Assembly: GCA_017399035.1 (NCBI GenBank)
Contig: JAFQEM010000023.1
Location: forward strand, 1-64,000
Direction: 5' to 3'
Origin: Clostridia bacterium
GTDB taxonomy: Bacteria; Bacillota; Clostridia; Christensenellales; Borkfalkiaceae
DNA: 64,000 nt
Part shown: positions 1 through 8,598 of the stretch, in pieces
How the letters are laid out: each line of letters opens with the position of its first letter
Position numbering within the stretch: the stretch's first letter is position 1
Notes under the pieces: model-generated
The model's input: only the letters and a program-made list of their open reading frames with translations
Databases searched by the model: none
What the model was told of the DNA's origin: nothing
Made by a program: the position numbers and the translations under genes

Positions 1-354
1 ACCAAACAACGTATTGAAGAACTTGAAAACAAGTTGGAAGATATAGACACAAAAGTGCTTTTAGAAAAAAGCCGTACAAAAGTTTTACTAACACCAAAAG
101 AAGTAGTAAGTTATATCAAAACTGCATTAAAAAAAGAACCAAAAATTCTAATAAAAATGTTAATAATAGAAATAATTCTTTTTGATGACCGAATAAAAAT
201 TTATTATAAACACACTGATAGACAAAAACCTGATGAGATAAAAACTCATCAGGTTTTTTCTTTTTATAAGGCTTTTTATAAACGCAATATTCAGCAATAT
301 CACTTTGGAAACAAGACTGTTCCCGTTGAATTAGAGATAAATTGCTATTTATGA
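1..354 (+). CDS. Serine recombinase, C-terminal end (cut by window edge)
   Basis: The frame is open from base 1 and ends with TGA at 352-354, so this is the tail of a longer gene entering from the left. The sequence (coiled-coil-like IEELENKLEDID, then LTPKEVVSYIKTAL, EIILFDDRIKIYYKHTD) is typical of the C-terminal end of large serine recombinases of the resolvase/integrase group that move integrative elements. The catalytic N-terminal domain is not visible here. A second, 97% identical copy of the same segment lies at 20611-20964 in the same orientation. A TTG at 34 could be read as a start but has no ribosome binding site, so it is not the real start. Confidence 0.75.
   Translation, partial: TKQRIEELENKLEDIDTKVLLEKSRTKVLLTPKEVVSYIKTALKKEPKILIKMLIIEIILFDDRIKIYYKHTDRQKPDEIKTHQVFSFYKAFYKRNIQQYHFGNKTVPVELEINCYL
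225..264 (+). terminator. Terminator-like hairpin inside the recombinase reading frame
   Basis: AAAACCTGATGAG pairs with CTCATCAGGTTTT and is followed by a T-rich run. It is inside the open frame, roughly 90 bases before the stop codon. The corresponding hairpin in the second copy (20835-20874) keeps the whole stem while the loop and T-run vary. Confidence 0.5.
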
Positions 355-410
355 AATTCTTAAAAAATCTGGGTTTTCTCTGGGAAAATCAACCCATTTA
401 ACTAAAACTT

Positions 411-428
411 GATATCGCCCGCCAAAAA
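411..428 (+). repeat. 18-base sequence after recombinase, left copy
   Basis: GATATCGCCCGCCAAAAA, identical to 21021-21038, at the same distance from both recombinase tails although the 53 bases before it have diverged. It could be an attachment-site core or simply the best conserved end of the duplicated segment. Confidence 0.5.
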
Positions 429-464
429 CAACCGTATCCAAACTCAAAGGATACGGTTGTTTTT
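424..464 (+). terminator. Intrinsic terminator after recombinase tail
   Basis: A 13-16 bp stem (AACAACCGTATCC with GGATACGGTTGTT, loop of nine bases) runs directly into a T-rich stretch. It sits 70 bases after the recombinase stop, immediately after the 18-base sequence shared with the second recombinase copy. Confidence 0.75.
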
Positions 465-479
465 AATTATTTTTGTTAC

Positions 480-572
480 AAGGGCGTTGCGGGTATAGTA
501 ATTCCTACACAGGTAGTTGAACAAAGGCGTTCATTACATTGGAAAACACTTAAACGTAATAAAGGGACTTGA
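480..572 (+). pseudogene. Unidentified reading-frame remnant
   Basis: A 30-codon open stretch reading KGVAGIVIPTQV...LHWKTLKRNKGT ends in TGA at 570-572. It has no start codon with a ribosome binding site and runs upstream in frame into the terminator, so it looks like the tail of a lost gene rather than a gene. I do not recognise the family. It lies in the otherwise empty 355-625 stretch between the two terminator hairpins. Confidence 0.2.
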
Positions 573-586
573 ATAAAATAGCGACA

Positions 587-623
587 AAAAGAGGTTACAT
601 AAAAATGTTACGCAACCTCTTTT
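587..623. terminator. Terminator hairpin at island left edge
   Basis: AAAAGAGGTT pairs with AACCTCTTTT around a 17-base loop. The stem has A- and T-rich flanks on both sides, so it could stop transcription from either direction, in particular the long minus-strand operon that ends here. Confidence 0.6.
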
Positions 624-625
624 CT

Positions 626-797
626 TTAAGCTAATATTACTAATCCACCCATGTCGTGTAATCTTGAATACGGAATTACTGCATCTTTTAAGTATTTAAG
701 CATTGAAAAAATCACTACCCACAAATGGTGGTTACCCACCCCTATGCAAAGGTTTAATTTTTCCTACTACTTTGTCAAAATCTACTTTTAATTCCAT
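626..797 (-). pseudogene. GH39-like hydrolase, frameshifted N-terminal stump
   Basis: Directly after the deacetylase stop, ATG at 797 begins MELKVDFDKVVGKIKPLH, which matches the N-terminal signature of GH39-type beta-xylosidase-like enzymes (usually continuing HGVNNGP). The frame stops after RGG; shifting by one base recovers GNHHLW and then LKDAVIPYSRLHDMGG, the next conserved GH39-like segment (usually GIPYSRLHD). The frame then ends at 626. A complete enzyme would be about 450-500 residues, so only some 55 codons survive, with one frameshift. It was probably the last gene of the island operon, destroyed when the left edge formed. Assignment rests on remembered family motifs, not on a search. 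Confidence 0.55.
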
Positions 798-805
798 AGT
801 CAGTT

Positions 806-1501
806 CTACTTAATAACCTCACCGTTCGTACCGTAAAAAATATCATCTTTGTTTGCAATCAACTTGCAAAATTCTTCAAATTTTTCATAATTTATATCTT
901 CCATATCAAACTCGTAAGTATGTCCCCAAATATAAAAAAGTTGTGGTTTTTCAGTTTTTAACGCTAAAAACTCTTTTGCAAGTTCAACCATTTTGTCATA
1001 TTCTTTCATAAGAATAGTTGGGTTAAAATTTAACAAATCATCTTGCAAATCAAAATTATAAGTTGAAACCACCGTTCTTGCCATTTTAATTTGCGTTTTA
1101 TTTTTAAGCACTTCAACAACGTGGTCGTTTACGTATCCACAAGGATAAGCCATAACCTTAACAGGCTTTCCACCTAACCGCTCTAACGTTTTTCTATCTT
1201 CTTCTACTTGCCAAACTATACAAGAATCTGGCAATTCTAAAAGATTTGCGTGAGTTAAAGTATGAACGCCAAGTTCGTGCCCCTTATATAAAGGCGCAAC
1301 TTCATCAGGATTTATTATAGTTCTTTCTATAATTCTTCCATCGCTAGGCATTGTATATGGAAACTTCAAGCCAAATTTTGCAGAATTTAAATTAAAAGTT
1401 GCTTTTAAACCGTATTTATTAAGTATTTCAACACATTTTTTATCTTGCTGAACTCCATCATCAAAGCTAAAAGTTATTGCTTTATTTTTTCCGTTCCACA
1501 T
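806..1501 (-). CDS. Polysaccharide deacetylase (NodB-like)
   Basis: A 231-residue protein of the carbohydrate esterase 4 / NodB fold. Motif 1 is FSFDDG at residues 11-16, with the aspartate pair used as base and metal ligand; motif 2 is the HTLTH metal-binding pair inside HELGVHTLTH near residue 80. KVMAYPCGY near residue 115 corresponds to motif 3 and FYIWGHTYEFD near 205 to the C-terminal histidine motif. No signal peptide is seen, so it is probably cytoplasmic or acts on imported glycan. The start follows the upstream hydrolase stop by nine bases. Members remove N- or O-acetyl groups from sugars; acetylated pectin or xylan fragments would fit the neighbours, but the substrate is inferred. 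Confidence 0.85.
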   Translation of the reverse strand: MWNGKNKAITFSFDDGVQQDKKCVEILNKYGLKATFNLNSAKFGLKFPYTMPSDGRIIERTIINPDEVAPLYKGHELGVHTLTHANLLELPDSCIVWQVEEDRKTLERLGGKPVKVMAYPCGYVNDHVVEVLKNKTQIKMARTVVSTYNFDLQDDLLNFNPTILMKEYDKMVELAKEFLALKTEKPQLFYIWGHTYEFDMEDINYEKFEEFCKLIANKDDIFYGTNGEVIK

Positions 1502-1510
1502 TTTTATCTT

Positions 1511-2830
1511 TCATTTATAAATTTCAATTTGCCCTATAGTATAAAACTTGCCGTCAAAAGGTGCGTCCATACATAATTCTAGGATATTTTTTTGGTTAAA
1601 AATACCTACTTGTAGTTTGTATTTTTCTGCAGGTATTCCGCTTAAATCTAATTCTATTTCCACCGGATTATCATTTAGCAACCATTTGGTAATATCAGTT
1701 TTTTGCTCAAAAGTAAAATCTCGAGATTGCCCTTGAAGTCTAATTTTAACTGGTATTTTATTGTAGATGGGTGCAACACCATAATTAAAAATATTTAAAT
1801 TTAATCTAAATTTACTATTTTGATGTGCTCTTTCATTAAACTCTGCGCGTTTAATACCAAAGTGGTAACCTAGTTTGGCATTGAAATTATCCATCTTTTC
1901 TTTCCATTCAATAGGTATAGGCAAAGACTTTGCATTAAAAGTGCTTGCGTGACACTCTAACATCCTATTAAAAAAGGCGTCTATATCCCAACCTTTTCTC
2001 TGCCATTCACCAAGCCACCAGTATGCTTCAAACGATATGGGTGCTGTTTTCCACACATCTTTAAGATAATCATTGGTTTTTGGAATAAGTTCGTTAGTAA
2101 CAACTGGGTGCCCTACACCATCTGCACGCCAACCAACAGGCTTTGTTTCGTTTGCATATTTTACAAACTTGTCCGCAATCAGTTGCCCTATAAGTTTGGT
2201 ATTTTTAAAATTTTCGGTATAAGCATCAACAAGTTTTTTTATATCTGCATCTGAAAATAAATCTATACTACTACCTTCCCCCCAAGAGCCTGGAAAAGAT
2301 ATATCCATAACGTCTAAAACGGGATTTTCGTCAAATTCTTTTGCAAACGCTACCACGGCTTTTATAAAGAAATCTATAAACCTTGGGTCAGATGGAGAAT
2401 CTTTTACTCTTTTTCCTGCAGGTCTTGCAGGGCATTTGATATAAGTTTTTAGCCAGTCGGGAACGTCGTCACTCTCACGGGTACTATGCGTTAATAAGCG
2501 AAACATAACCGTCTGCCCGGCCTCTTTTGCTCTGTCTAAAACTTCTTGAATGAGAGAGAAATTAAACTGCCCTTCTTTTGGTTCAAAATCTTTCCAAATA
2601 ACCCTATAATAAGCCACAGAACATTCTGGATAATAACCTTCGGCACGACCCTTTTGTTTTACATAAGAAGGTATAGGATAGCACTCTACGTGTTCAGTTT
2701 CCGTAAGATTATTTTCTGGTTTAACAATTAAATCAGAATATAATTCTTCATTATTTAAATGCTGAAAACTTGTAAAACCTATAAATGGATTTTGTCGTGT
2801 TTCTCTTTTATAATTAAATATTTTAATCAT
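1511..2830 (-). CDS. TIM-barrel glycoside hydrolase-like, DUF4832-type
   Basis: A 439-residue protein without a signal peptide. Residues 70-100 contain YYRVIWKDFEPKEGQFNF, the W-x-x-x-EP-x-EG-x-(F/Y)-x-(F/W) pattern seen in GH42-like and DUF4832/DUF4874 barrel proteins. VMDISFPGSWGEG near residue 180 has a candidate acid/base glutamate, and ISFEAYWWLGEW near 270 a second acidic cluster. From about residue 330 a beta-rich domain follows (RLNLNIFNYG...VKIRLQG). It sits in the island operon between a GH78-like enzyme and the deacetylase. I cannot name its substrate. A catalytically active hydrolase is likely but not certain. Confidence 0.65.
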   Translation of the reverse strand: MIKIFNYKRETRQNPFIGFTSFQHLNNEELYSDLIVKPENNLTETEHVECYPIPSYVKQKGRAEGYYPECSVAYYRVIWKDFEPKEGQFNFSLIQEVLDRAKEAGQTVMFRLLTHSTRESDDVPDWLKTYIKCPARPAGKRVKDSPSDPRFIDFFIKAVVAFAKEFDENPVLDVMDISFPGSWGEGSSIDLFSDADIKKLVDAYTENFKNTKLIGQLIADKFVKYANETKPVGWRADGVGHPVVTNELIPKTNDYLKDVWKTAPISFEAYWWLGEWQRKGWDIDAFFNRMLECHASTFNAKSLPIPIEWKEKMDNFNAKLGYHFGIKRAEFNERAHQNSKFRLNLNIFNYGVAPIYNKIPVKIRLQGQSRDFTFEQKTDITKWLLNDNPVEIELDLSGIPAEKYKLQVGIFNQKNILELCMDAPFDGKFYTIGQIEIYK

Positions 2831-2854
2831 ACGATAAATATTTTACCTTATCTT

Positions 2855-4783
2855 TTATTTATTATTAACTAATCCTAATTTATGATAAATATATAACGGT
2901 GTTGCACTCCAACCATGGCACAAACTACCTGCATTGTCAAATGCTTTATTACCCTCCATAGTTTCCCAAGTTGAAGTGGCATCATTATCTAACATATATT
3001 TATATTCTTTTCTAATTTGTTGTAATATGTATGACGAATGTTTCTCAACGTCAGTTAAAATTAGTGCATCATACACAAAGACTTTCATACATAGTGAACA
3101 AGGAACAAGGTTGCCTTCAACGATTTCTTGGCAAATGCGTCTTGCGACACTGTCATCTGCAACACCACTATAAACCATAAGACTATTAACAACTTCCGTA
3201 TACTGTCTTGTGCTTTTAGAAACAAAATACAACCCTTTTTCAACATCAAAAAAGTTTTGGTTTATTTTTTCTTTTATTTTTGTTGCTAGGTCTAAAAAAA
3301 TATCTCTTCTATTGATATAAGAACATAATTTTTTGTAAGAATTAAGAGCAAGTACCATAAGCGCATTTATGACTGCATCTTGTTCCATAACGTCTTCTTT
3401 CAAATAAGAACCTTCATGGAATTTTGACCAGTCATAAAAATTCCAATAATTTTTTCCTGGGAATTTACAAACCAACCCACCTTTCATATTATTACAAAAA
3501 GAAGACAAAATGTTTTCAATTTTAGACATAACTTGACTTAAAATTGTTTTATCCCCAGTATGCTCTATATATTCTAATACTGCCAAAATATAATAAAGAG
3601 AGTAAGACGGTATAGTCAAATCTAACTTTGAAGGAAAACAAATAGATAACAAACCATCTGACCTGCTATCTTTAGATATTAACAATAAGTTAGAGCGCAC
3701 ATACTTCGAGTTGTTTTTTTCAAAAGCATAATACCCACAAAGCATTTGGTTTCTTCCATCTAAAGAGTAAAGCGCTTGTTCTCTCCATGGGCAATCCACA
3801 TAATGCTCTAACATACAGTTTTTAAGAGTATTTAAGCAAAGACTATATATTGTTGCATCTAATTGATTGTCTAGTTTGCTAGCAATCGCATCTACTGGGT
3901 AAACTTGCGGAATAACGCCAACGTACTCAAGTTGTACGGGCAAATCAAAATTTAGTTCAATATACCTTGCGCCTATTCTAAACATATAATTAACGTAACT
4001 ATTAAAGCCTTTTTTTGCATAGTAATCGAAACTAAAATCTCTATAATGAATTTTTCTGCGCACGCCCCCGTCAATGATATGTTCTCCCCAAGAAAAATTA
4101 ACTTCTTGCTCTTGGTCCGTATAAAATTTAACCATTGGAAGGCCTACGCTCTCTTTGCCTAAATCAATAACAAATCTTTTATTTTCATCATTTAAAACAA
4201 TGGAAAATTCCATAGGGGCTAGAAGTTTTAACTTATTATTTGGGCGAGAAAAGAAAGTACATTTCTTATCAACTACAATACTATTCTCAAAATATTGAGC
4301 AACGCCACTAATCCACGCATCTTCCATTCTAGCATCATAATAAAAACTAAGACCTAATTGTCGTGAAATGGTTTTTTGTTGCCCGCTTTTGTAGCATAAA
4401 CTTTTTCTTGATAGAGTATTTTGGTCGCTAAATAAAACAGGTGTTCCATCAATATCAACTTGGTAAATAAGCCCTGCTAAATAAGGATAATACCTTGAAG
4501 TTGTTTCTATCCCGAAATACCAGACCAAAACTGCTATAATATTCTTTCCTTTTTGTAAAAATTTGTTAATCTTAATATTGTCGTAAATTTTATAATACTC
4601 GTAATCTGAATATTGATTACTTGCAACAAATTTGCCGTTCACAAATAATACGTAGTCACTATCGCAAGAAATATTGATTACCACATTTCCTTGCCCGTTA
4701 TAATCAAATTTATTTACAAATTCGCAATAAGTATCTTTTCCGTATGTATTGCTGTTCCATATCCATTTAGAATTCTCAAACAT
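2855..4783 (-). CDS. GH78-like alpha-L-rhamnosidase family protein
   Basis: A 642-residue protein. The N-terminal 130 residues form a jelly-roll sugar-binding module (SDYVLFVNGKFVA, GKNIIAVLVWYFG). The (alpha/alpha)6 catalytic region has the family signature HYVDCPWREQALYSLDGR near residue 320, matching DCPQRxERxGWxGD of GH78, and ends with TSTWETMEGNK and a SLCHGWSATPLY segment, the usual C-terminal pattern. The signature is altered (SLDGR instead of GWTGD), so it belongs to a divergent branch and its substrate may differ from simple rhamnosides. There is no signal peptide. The true rhamnosidase at 56459-58681 has the canonical signature. Gene spacing is 24 bases to the next hydrolase. Confidence 0.75.
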   Translation of the reverse strand: MFENSKWIWNSNTYGKDTYCEFVNKFDYNGQGNVVINISCDSDYVLFVNGKFVASNQYSDYEYYKIYDNIKINKFLQKGKNIIAVLVWYFGIETTSRYYPYLAGLIYQVDIDGTPVLFSDQNTLSRKSLCYKSGQQKTISRQLGLSFYYDARMEDAWISGVAQYFENSIVVDKKCTFFSRPNNKLKLLAPMEFSIVLNDENKRFVIDLGKESVGLPMVKFYTDQEQEVNFSWGEHIIDGGVRRKIHYRDFSFDYYAKKGFNSYVNYMFRIGARYIELNFDLPVQLEYVGVIPQVYPVDAIASKLDNQLDATIYSLCLNTLKNCMLEHYVDCPWREQALYSLDGRNQMLCGYYAFEKNNSKYVRSNLLLISKDSRSDGLLSICFPSKLDLTIPSYSLYYILAVLEYIEHTGDKTILSQVMSKIENILSSFCNNMKGGLVCKFPGKNYWNFYDWSKFHEGSYLKEDVMEQDAVINALMVLALNSYKKLCSYINRRDIFLDLATKIKEKINQNFFDVEKGLYFVSKSTRQYTEVVNSLMVYSGVADDSVARRICQEIVEGNLVPCSLCMKVFVYDALILTDVEKHSSYILQQIRKEYKYMLDNDATSTWETMEGNKAFDNAGSLCHGWSATPLYIYHKLGLVNNK

Positions 4784-4827
4784 AAAAATCTATATCCATT
4801 AAAAACTATTTACGCATTTGACAACTA

Positions 4828-6612
4828 TTAAATAACAGGGATTTCACTTTCCATATTCCAATAATGGTTAAATTTGGAAAAGTTCAACTTTCCCTTTTGT
4901 TTTGCAACTATAAAATCTGTTTTTGAAGTGTATTTAACACCTACAATTTTATTTATATTAGTATAATAACGATTGTAATCACTATTACTTGTTCCACACA
5001 ACTCACCGTCTCCTATTACATAGCAACTTTCGAAAATAGTTTGGCAAGCATAACTTCTACCTAAAACCATACCATTTGAATTGCTAAACCCGTTTGTTTC
5101 TAAAATAGAATTTTTAATAGTAACCTTACCATTAAAACCAAACGCAAATAGTGCCCCTGAATTATAATTACCACCGCCAAGTGTTGCAGAAATATAAACG
5201 TTATCTATAATTGCCTCACCGCTACCTATTCTGTAAAACAACGTTCCAGAAGCCACACCTGTTATGAGCGAATTTACTATTGCAACGTTTTTAAAGGTTG
5301 CGCCAGAAACTTGTGAAAATAATCCGCCGTTTGCTGAAACAAAGTTTATGTTTTCTATCCTATGACCCAAACCGTTAAAAACACCGCTAAAAACGTGTCC
5401 CTGCATAGTTGAGTATTCAACGTCTTGTAAGGTGCAAGAAAGTGCAACGTAACCACTACTCAACGCAGATACGCCATTTAAATCTTCTTTATCGTAAATA
5501 ACGTAATCCGCAACAATAAGCGTTACCTGTACACCTACCGTTTGTTGTTCATCATAGATTACACAATCGTATTCTCCCGACTTAAGCAAAGTTGTTTTGA
5601 ATTTGTTTTCAGTTATAATATGTTCTGCATAGGTTGTTAAATTTTTAATTTTGCCAATACTTTGTTTATTCAAAATTTTCTCTGCATCGAGTTGTTGAAA
5701 TTCGTTTCTATTATCAATTATTACAAAATCATTTGTTGAAAGTATCGGTACACTTACTATAACGGGAATTTTTACTGTCTTTAAGGTTTTTTCTCCGCTA
5801 ACATATTCACCAACAATATAAGTTGTTCCTACACTAACAGCAGTAATAACGTTGTTTTCTACCGTGGCTATTGATGAATCTTCAACCGAAAAAGTTACTT
5901 GAGCATTCTCAATAATTTCACCATTACTGTAGACCACTGCACTAATTTTTGTCTGTTTATCAAAAGATTGACCCCTTACATTATCGGAAACATGCAATTT
6001 ATAAATAGCTTTATCTGGATAAATCCCTTGGTCTTCATTTACCGTACAAGAAAAACCCGCATTTGCAACTATCTTTCCATCAATATACGCTGTAACTGAA
6101 ATTTGCGCAACACCTTGGCTTTCAGCAATAAGTTTTTTATCCTGAACACTTACCGTGTCTTGACTACTTTCAAAAGAAAACTCTGCGCCGTCAACCTTTT
6201 TACCGTCAAACAAAAGATTTAAATTAGGGGTATAACTTTGACCAATAACTAATGAGATATCCGTTACGTCAATCTCTAGTGCGGTTTCACTTTCATAAAC
6301 TTTAATTGTTTGCGTTTGCGTTTTTTTACCACAAACGGCTTTAATGGTAGCACTACCCGTTTTATAAGCCTTTAATAAACCATTGCTTACAGAAATAATT
6401 TCTTCATCTGTAGAAAACCACTGCACATCTAGAGCATTTTCATCAACTAAAACAAGACTTACCGTATCATAAAGAGCAACTTTCCCCCCACTCACTTCAT
6501 AAAAAATTGAAGGGTACGTTACTTTTTCTTCTTTTTTGCAAGCGGGTAGTAAAAAAGCCGTAAACAATAAAAATATTGACAATAAAATTGCAGTTTTGTT
6601 ATATTTTTTCAT
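4828..6612 (-). CDS. Surface lipoprotein with BIG2-type Ig domains and beta-helix module
   Basis: I place the start at ATG 6612 (MKKYNKTA), not the upstream in-frame start at 6633, because it gives a clean lipoprotein signal: a hydrophobic stretch ending LLPAC with the lipidated cysteine at residue 25. Residues 35-370 form several Ig-like (BIG2-type) domains, recognised by repeated W/V-S/T-x-D/S...I-S-V-x-x-G-x-L-x-A-x-x-x-G-x-A-x-I patterns. Residues about 374-594 form a C-terminal beta-helix-like module (FNGLGHRIENI, GGLFSQVSG, TFKNVAIVNSLITG) also found in the proteins at 10717 and 16039. It is probably anchored outside the membrane and presents the module to glycan. No catalytic motif is apparent. 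Confidence 0.7.
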   Translation of the reverse strand: MKKYNKTAILLSIFLLFTAFLLPACKKEEKVTYPSIFYEVSGGKVALYDTVSLVLVDENALDVQWFSTDEEIISVSNGLLKAYKTGSATIKAVCGKKTQTQTIKVYESETALEIDVTDISLVIGQSYTPNLNLLFDGKKVDGAEFSFESSQDTVSVQDKKLIAESQGVAQISVTAYIDGKIVANAGFSCTVNEDQGIYPDKAIYKLHVSDNVRGQSFDKQTKISAVVYSNGEIIENAQVTFSVEDSSIATVENNVITAVSVGTTYIVGEYVSGEKTLKTVKIPVIVSVPILSTNDFVIIDNRNEFQQLDAEKILNKQSIGKIKNLTTYAEHIITENKFKTTLLKSGEYDCVIYDEQQTVGVQVTLIVADYVIYDKEDLNGVSALSSGYVALSCTLQDVEYSTMQGHVFSGVFNGLGHRIENINFVSANGGLFSQVSGATFKNVAIVNSLITGVASGTLFYRIGSGEAIIDNVYISATLGGGNYNSGALFAFGFNGKVTIKNSILETNGFSNSNGMVLGRSYACQTIFESCYVIGDGELCGTSNSDYNRYYTNINKIVGVKYTSKTDFIVAKQKGKLNFSKFNHYWNMESEIPVI

Positions 6613-6620
6613 ACACACAC

Positions 6621-8588
6621 CTAAACACCCCAACGAGAATAAATGGCATCAACGGGGCTGTTGCCTTCTGCACTTACGGATATACCCAAACGATTACAAT
6701 CGTTTTTAAAATCAAGTTTTATTTTATCAATAAATTCTTTTGCATAATTCGATTGATAAAGTTCCACCATAAGATAACAAAGTGCCACCCTTTCCATAGT
6801 AATATGGTCATAATAAGTATTATATTTAGCCATATCAACTCTCTTTAAAAATTCAATTGATTTCAAAGCATCTTCAACGTTTTTATACCATCTATCTAGC
6901 ATATACTTGGGCCAATATTTTGCATCAAGCATAATCATAAAAACAGCATGAACGTCACCAAAATAATTATCAGTATTATATTTAGATTGAACCCTATAAC
7001 TATCATAATACTTTCTCATATCTTTAGATGCAGGTCCAAAATACCCTTCAAAGAAATTGTCAGTAAGCGTACTTACATCATAATTAACATTCCAAGACAG
7101 TTTTGAAATAAGATAACTTTTTAAAACGTGCCACCCAGTAACACCACTTGCCTGTTTTCTTTGCCCAAGGTCAACAAAAAAATAAGCGTTAGACTTCGCC
7201 GCCGTTTGATAAAATCCTTGAAGTTGGTCATAAAAATCAATCGGCACTAGAAAATTCTTATAATTTGTTGAATAGGTATAATAACTCATTGTGTCAGATA
7301 TCGCATCCCAGCCGTTAAGCGCATCTAAATACATTTTATTTTCTTCTGCATAAAGACTTAAATTATAGTCCATTTCAATAGGCGCATACCAAGGTGAAAC
7401 CTTTTTGTCGCATATAACTTCTGGCGCAACTGCAGTCCACTCTCCGTTTTTGTTTTTTACCGTAGGTGGAATTAGAGTCATTCCGTAAGCCAACAATAGT
7501 ATCTTGTAATCACGTTTATAAGGCGTTCCCTCGGGTGTTTCCATCCACTCATCAATAAGTTTGACTAACTTATTAGCAAATAGAATAACTACCGCAGAAT
7601 CCGTGCCGTAATCAGTCTTGGCTTTTGTACAAGCATCACAGTTACACCAAGTATTGCTATCTGCGTGCCCAAATTTAATGTAAAAACGGTCGCTATACTT
7701 TATAAAAAGTTCTTTCATACTTTCAAACACAGCCTTTTGCATTAGTTCCAAATCTTCTGCATCTCCACGTGCCGTGTAACAAAGTTGTGTGCCGTCAACC
7801 GAAAACCATTCTCGGTTGGTTTCAAAATATTCTTCTTTTGGCAAGAATAAAAATCCCGTATGAGCGCCATTGTGCTTGCCCGCTTCACCGATAATAAAAT
7901 CGTTGTCTTCACCGAATTTCATTCTATATTTCGTTGGGTCGTTTTGAGTAATATGAGTGTAATAGCAACTTCTAAACTTAAAATCAGGAACATCTATAAC
8001 AGAATAATCTTTAAGCGCTAGAGTTGTTACGTTTTTTTCAATGTAATAACCCGTATTACTATAACAATCAAACCCAAATTCTATTTCTAAAAACCCATAA
8101 ACACCATACAAAGTGGAATAAGTGCTATTTCCAACGATATAAATACCATTACCTAACGTTTCAATCACATATCCACTATGTCCTAGGTCTTTGTCTTTAA
8201 CGGATAAATTTTGACTTACTGCAAGAGCCTGTTGATAATAAGAATTATCACCCAAACAAATAACTTTCTTTTGTTCATCAAACGTAAGTTCATTATCTTG
8301 AACCACAGAAAGATTCACACCCGTTGCTTCTTCAAATAGTAAATTCAATTCATCAACAGCTAACTTTTCAATATTGTCTGTATTGTTTGATACAACGATA
8401 ACATAATCTGAACGCGAATTTTTAACTACGTATTCAGAAGTTTGCGTATAATTTAGTTGATGGACACCACTATCAAAAATTTGACTCACAGATGAACCGC
8501 CTTGTTCGGTTGGCTTGCAAGCAGTTGCTGATAATATAAAGGACAGTGCCAAAACAACACTTATAAACTTAATAAAAAATTTTTTCAT
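6621..8588 (-). CDS. DUF4838 lipoprotein
   Basis: Start chosen at ATG 8588, four bases after AAAGGTGTAA, rather than the in-frame ATG at 8606. The 655-residue product has a lipoprotein signal ending SATAC and then an alpha-glucuronidase/GH20-like N-terminal fold (KLAVDELNLLFEEATGVNL, then TLYGVYGFLEIEFGFDCYS). The barrel-like core carries the DUF4838 signature: FGHADSNTWCNCDACTKA, a CxCxxC cluster following an acidic residue. DUF4838 proteins resemble glycoside hydrolases but have no established activity known to me. A paralogue without a signal peptide lies at 59870-61813. Being surface-exposed, this one may act on polymer before uptake through the transporter encoded upstream. Confidence 0.75.
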   Translation of the reverse strand: MKKFFIKFISVVLALSFILSATACKPTEQGGSSVSQIFDSGVHQLNYTQTSEYVVKNSRSDYVIVVSNNTDNIEKLAVDELNLLFEEATGVNLSVVQDNELTFDEQKKVICLGDNSYYQQALAVSQNLSVKDKDLGHSGYVIETLGNGIYIVGNSTYSTLYGVYGFLEIEFGFDCYSNTGYYIEKNVTTLALKDYSVIDVPDFKFRSCYYTHITQNDPTKYRMKFGEDNDFIIGEAGKHNGAHTGFLFLPKEEYFETNREWFSVDGTQLCYTARGDAEDLELMQKAVFESMKELFIKYSDRFYIKFGHADSNTWCNCDACTKAKTDYGTDSAVVILFANKLVKLIDEWMETPEGTPYKRDYKILLLAYGMTLIPPTVKNKNGEWTAVAPEVICDKKVSPWYAPIEMDYNLSLYAEENKMYLDALNGWDAISDTMSYYTYSTNYKNFLVPIDFYDQLQGFYQTAAKSNAYFFVDLGQRKQASGVTGWHVLKSYLISKLSWNVNYDVSTLTDNFFEGYFGPASKDMRKYYDSYRVQSKYNTDNYFGDVHAVFMIMLDAKYWPKYMLDRWYKNVEDALKSIEFLKRVDMAKYNTYYDHITMERVALCYLMVELYQSNYAKEFIDKIKLDFKNDCNRLGISVSAEGNSPVDAIYSRWGV

Positions 8589-8598
8589 TTTACACCTT

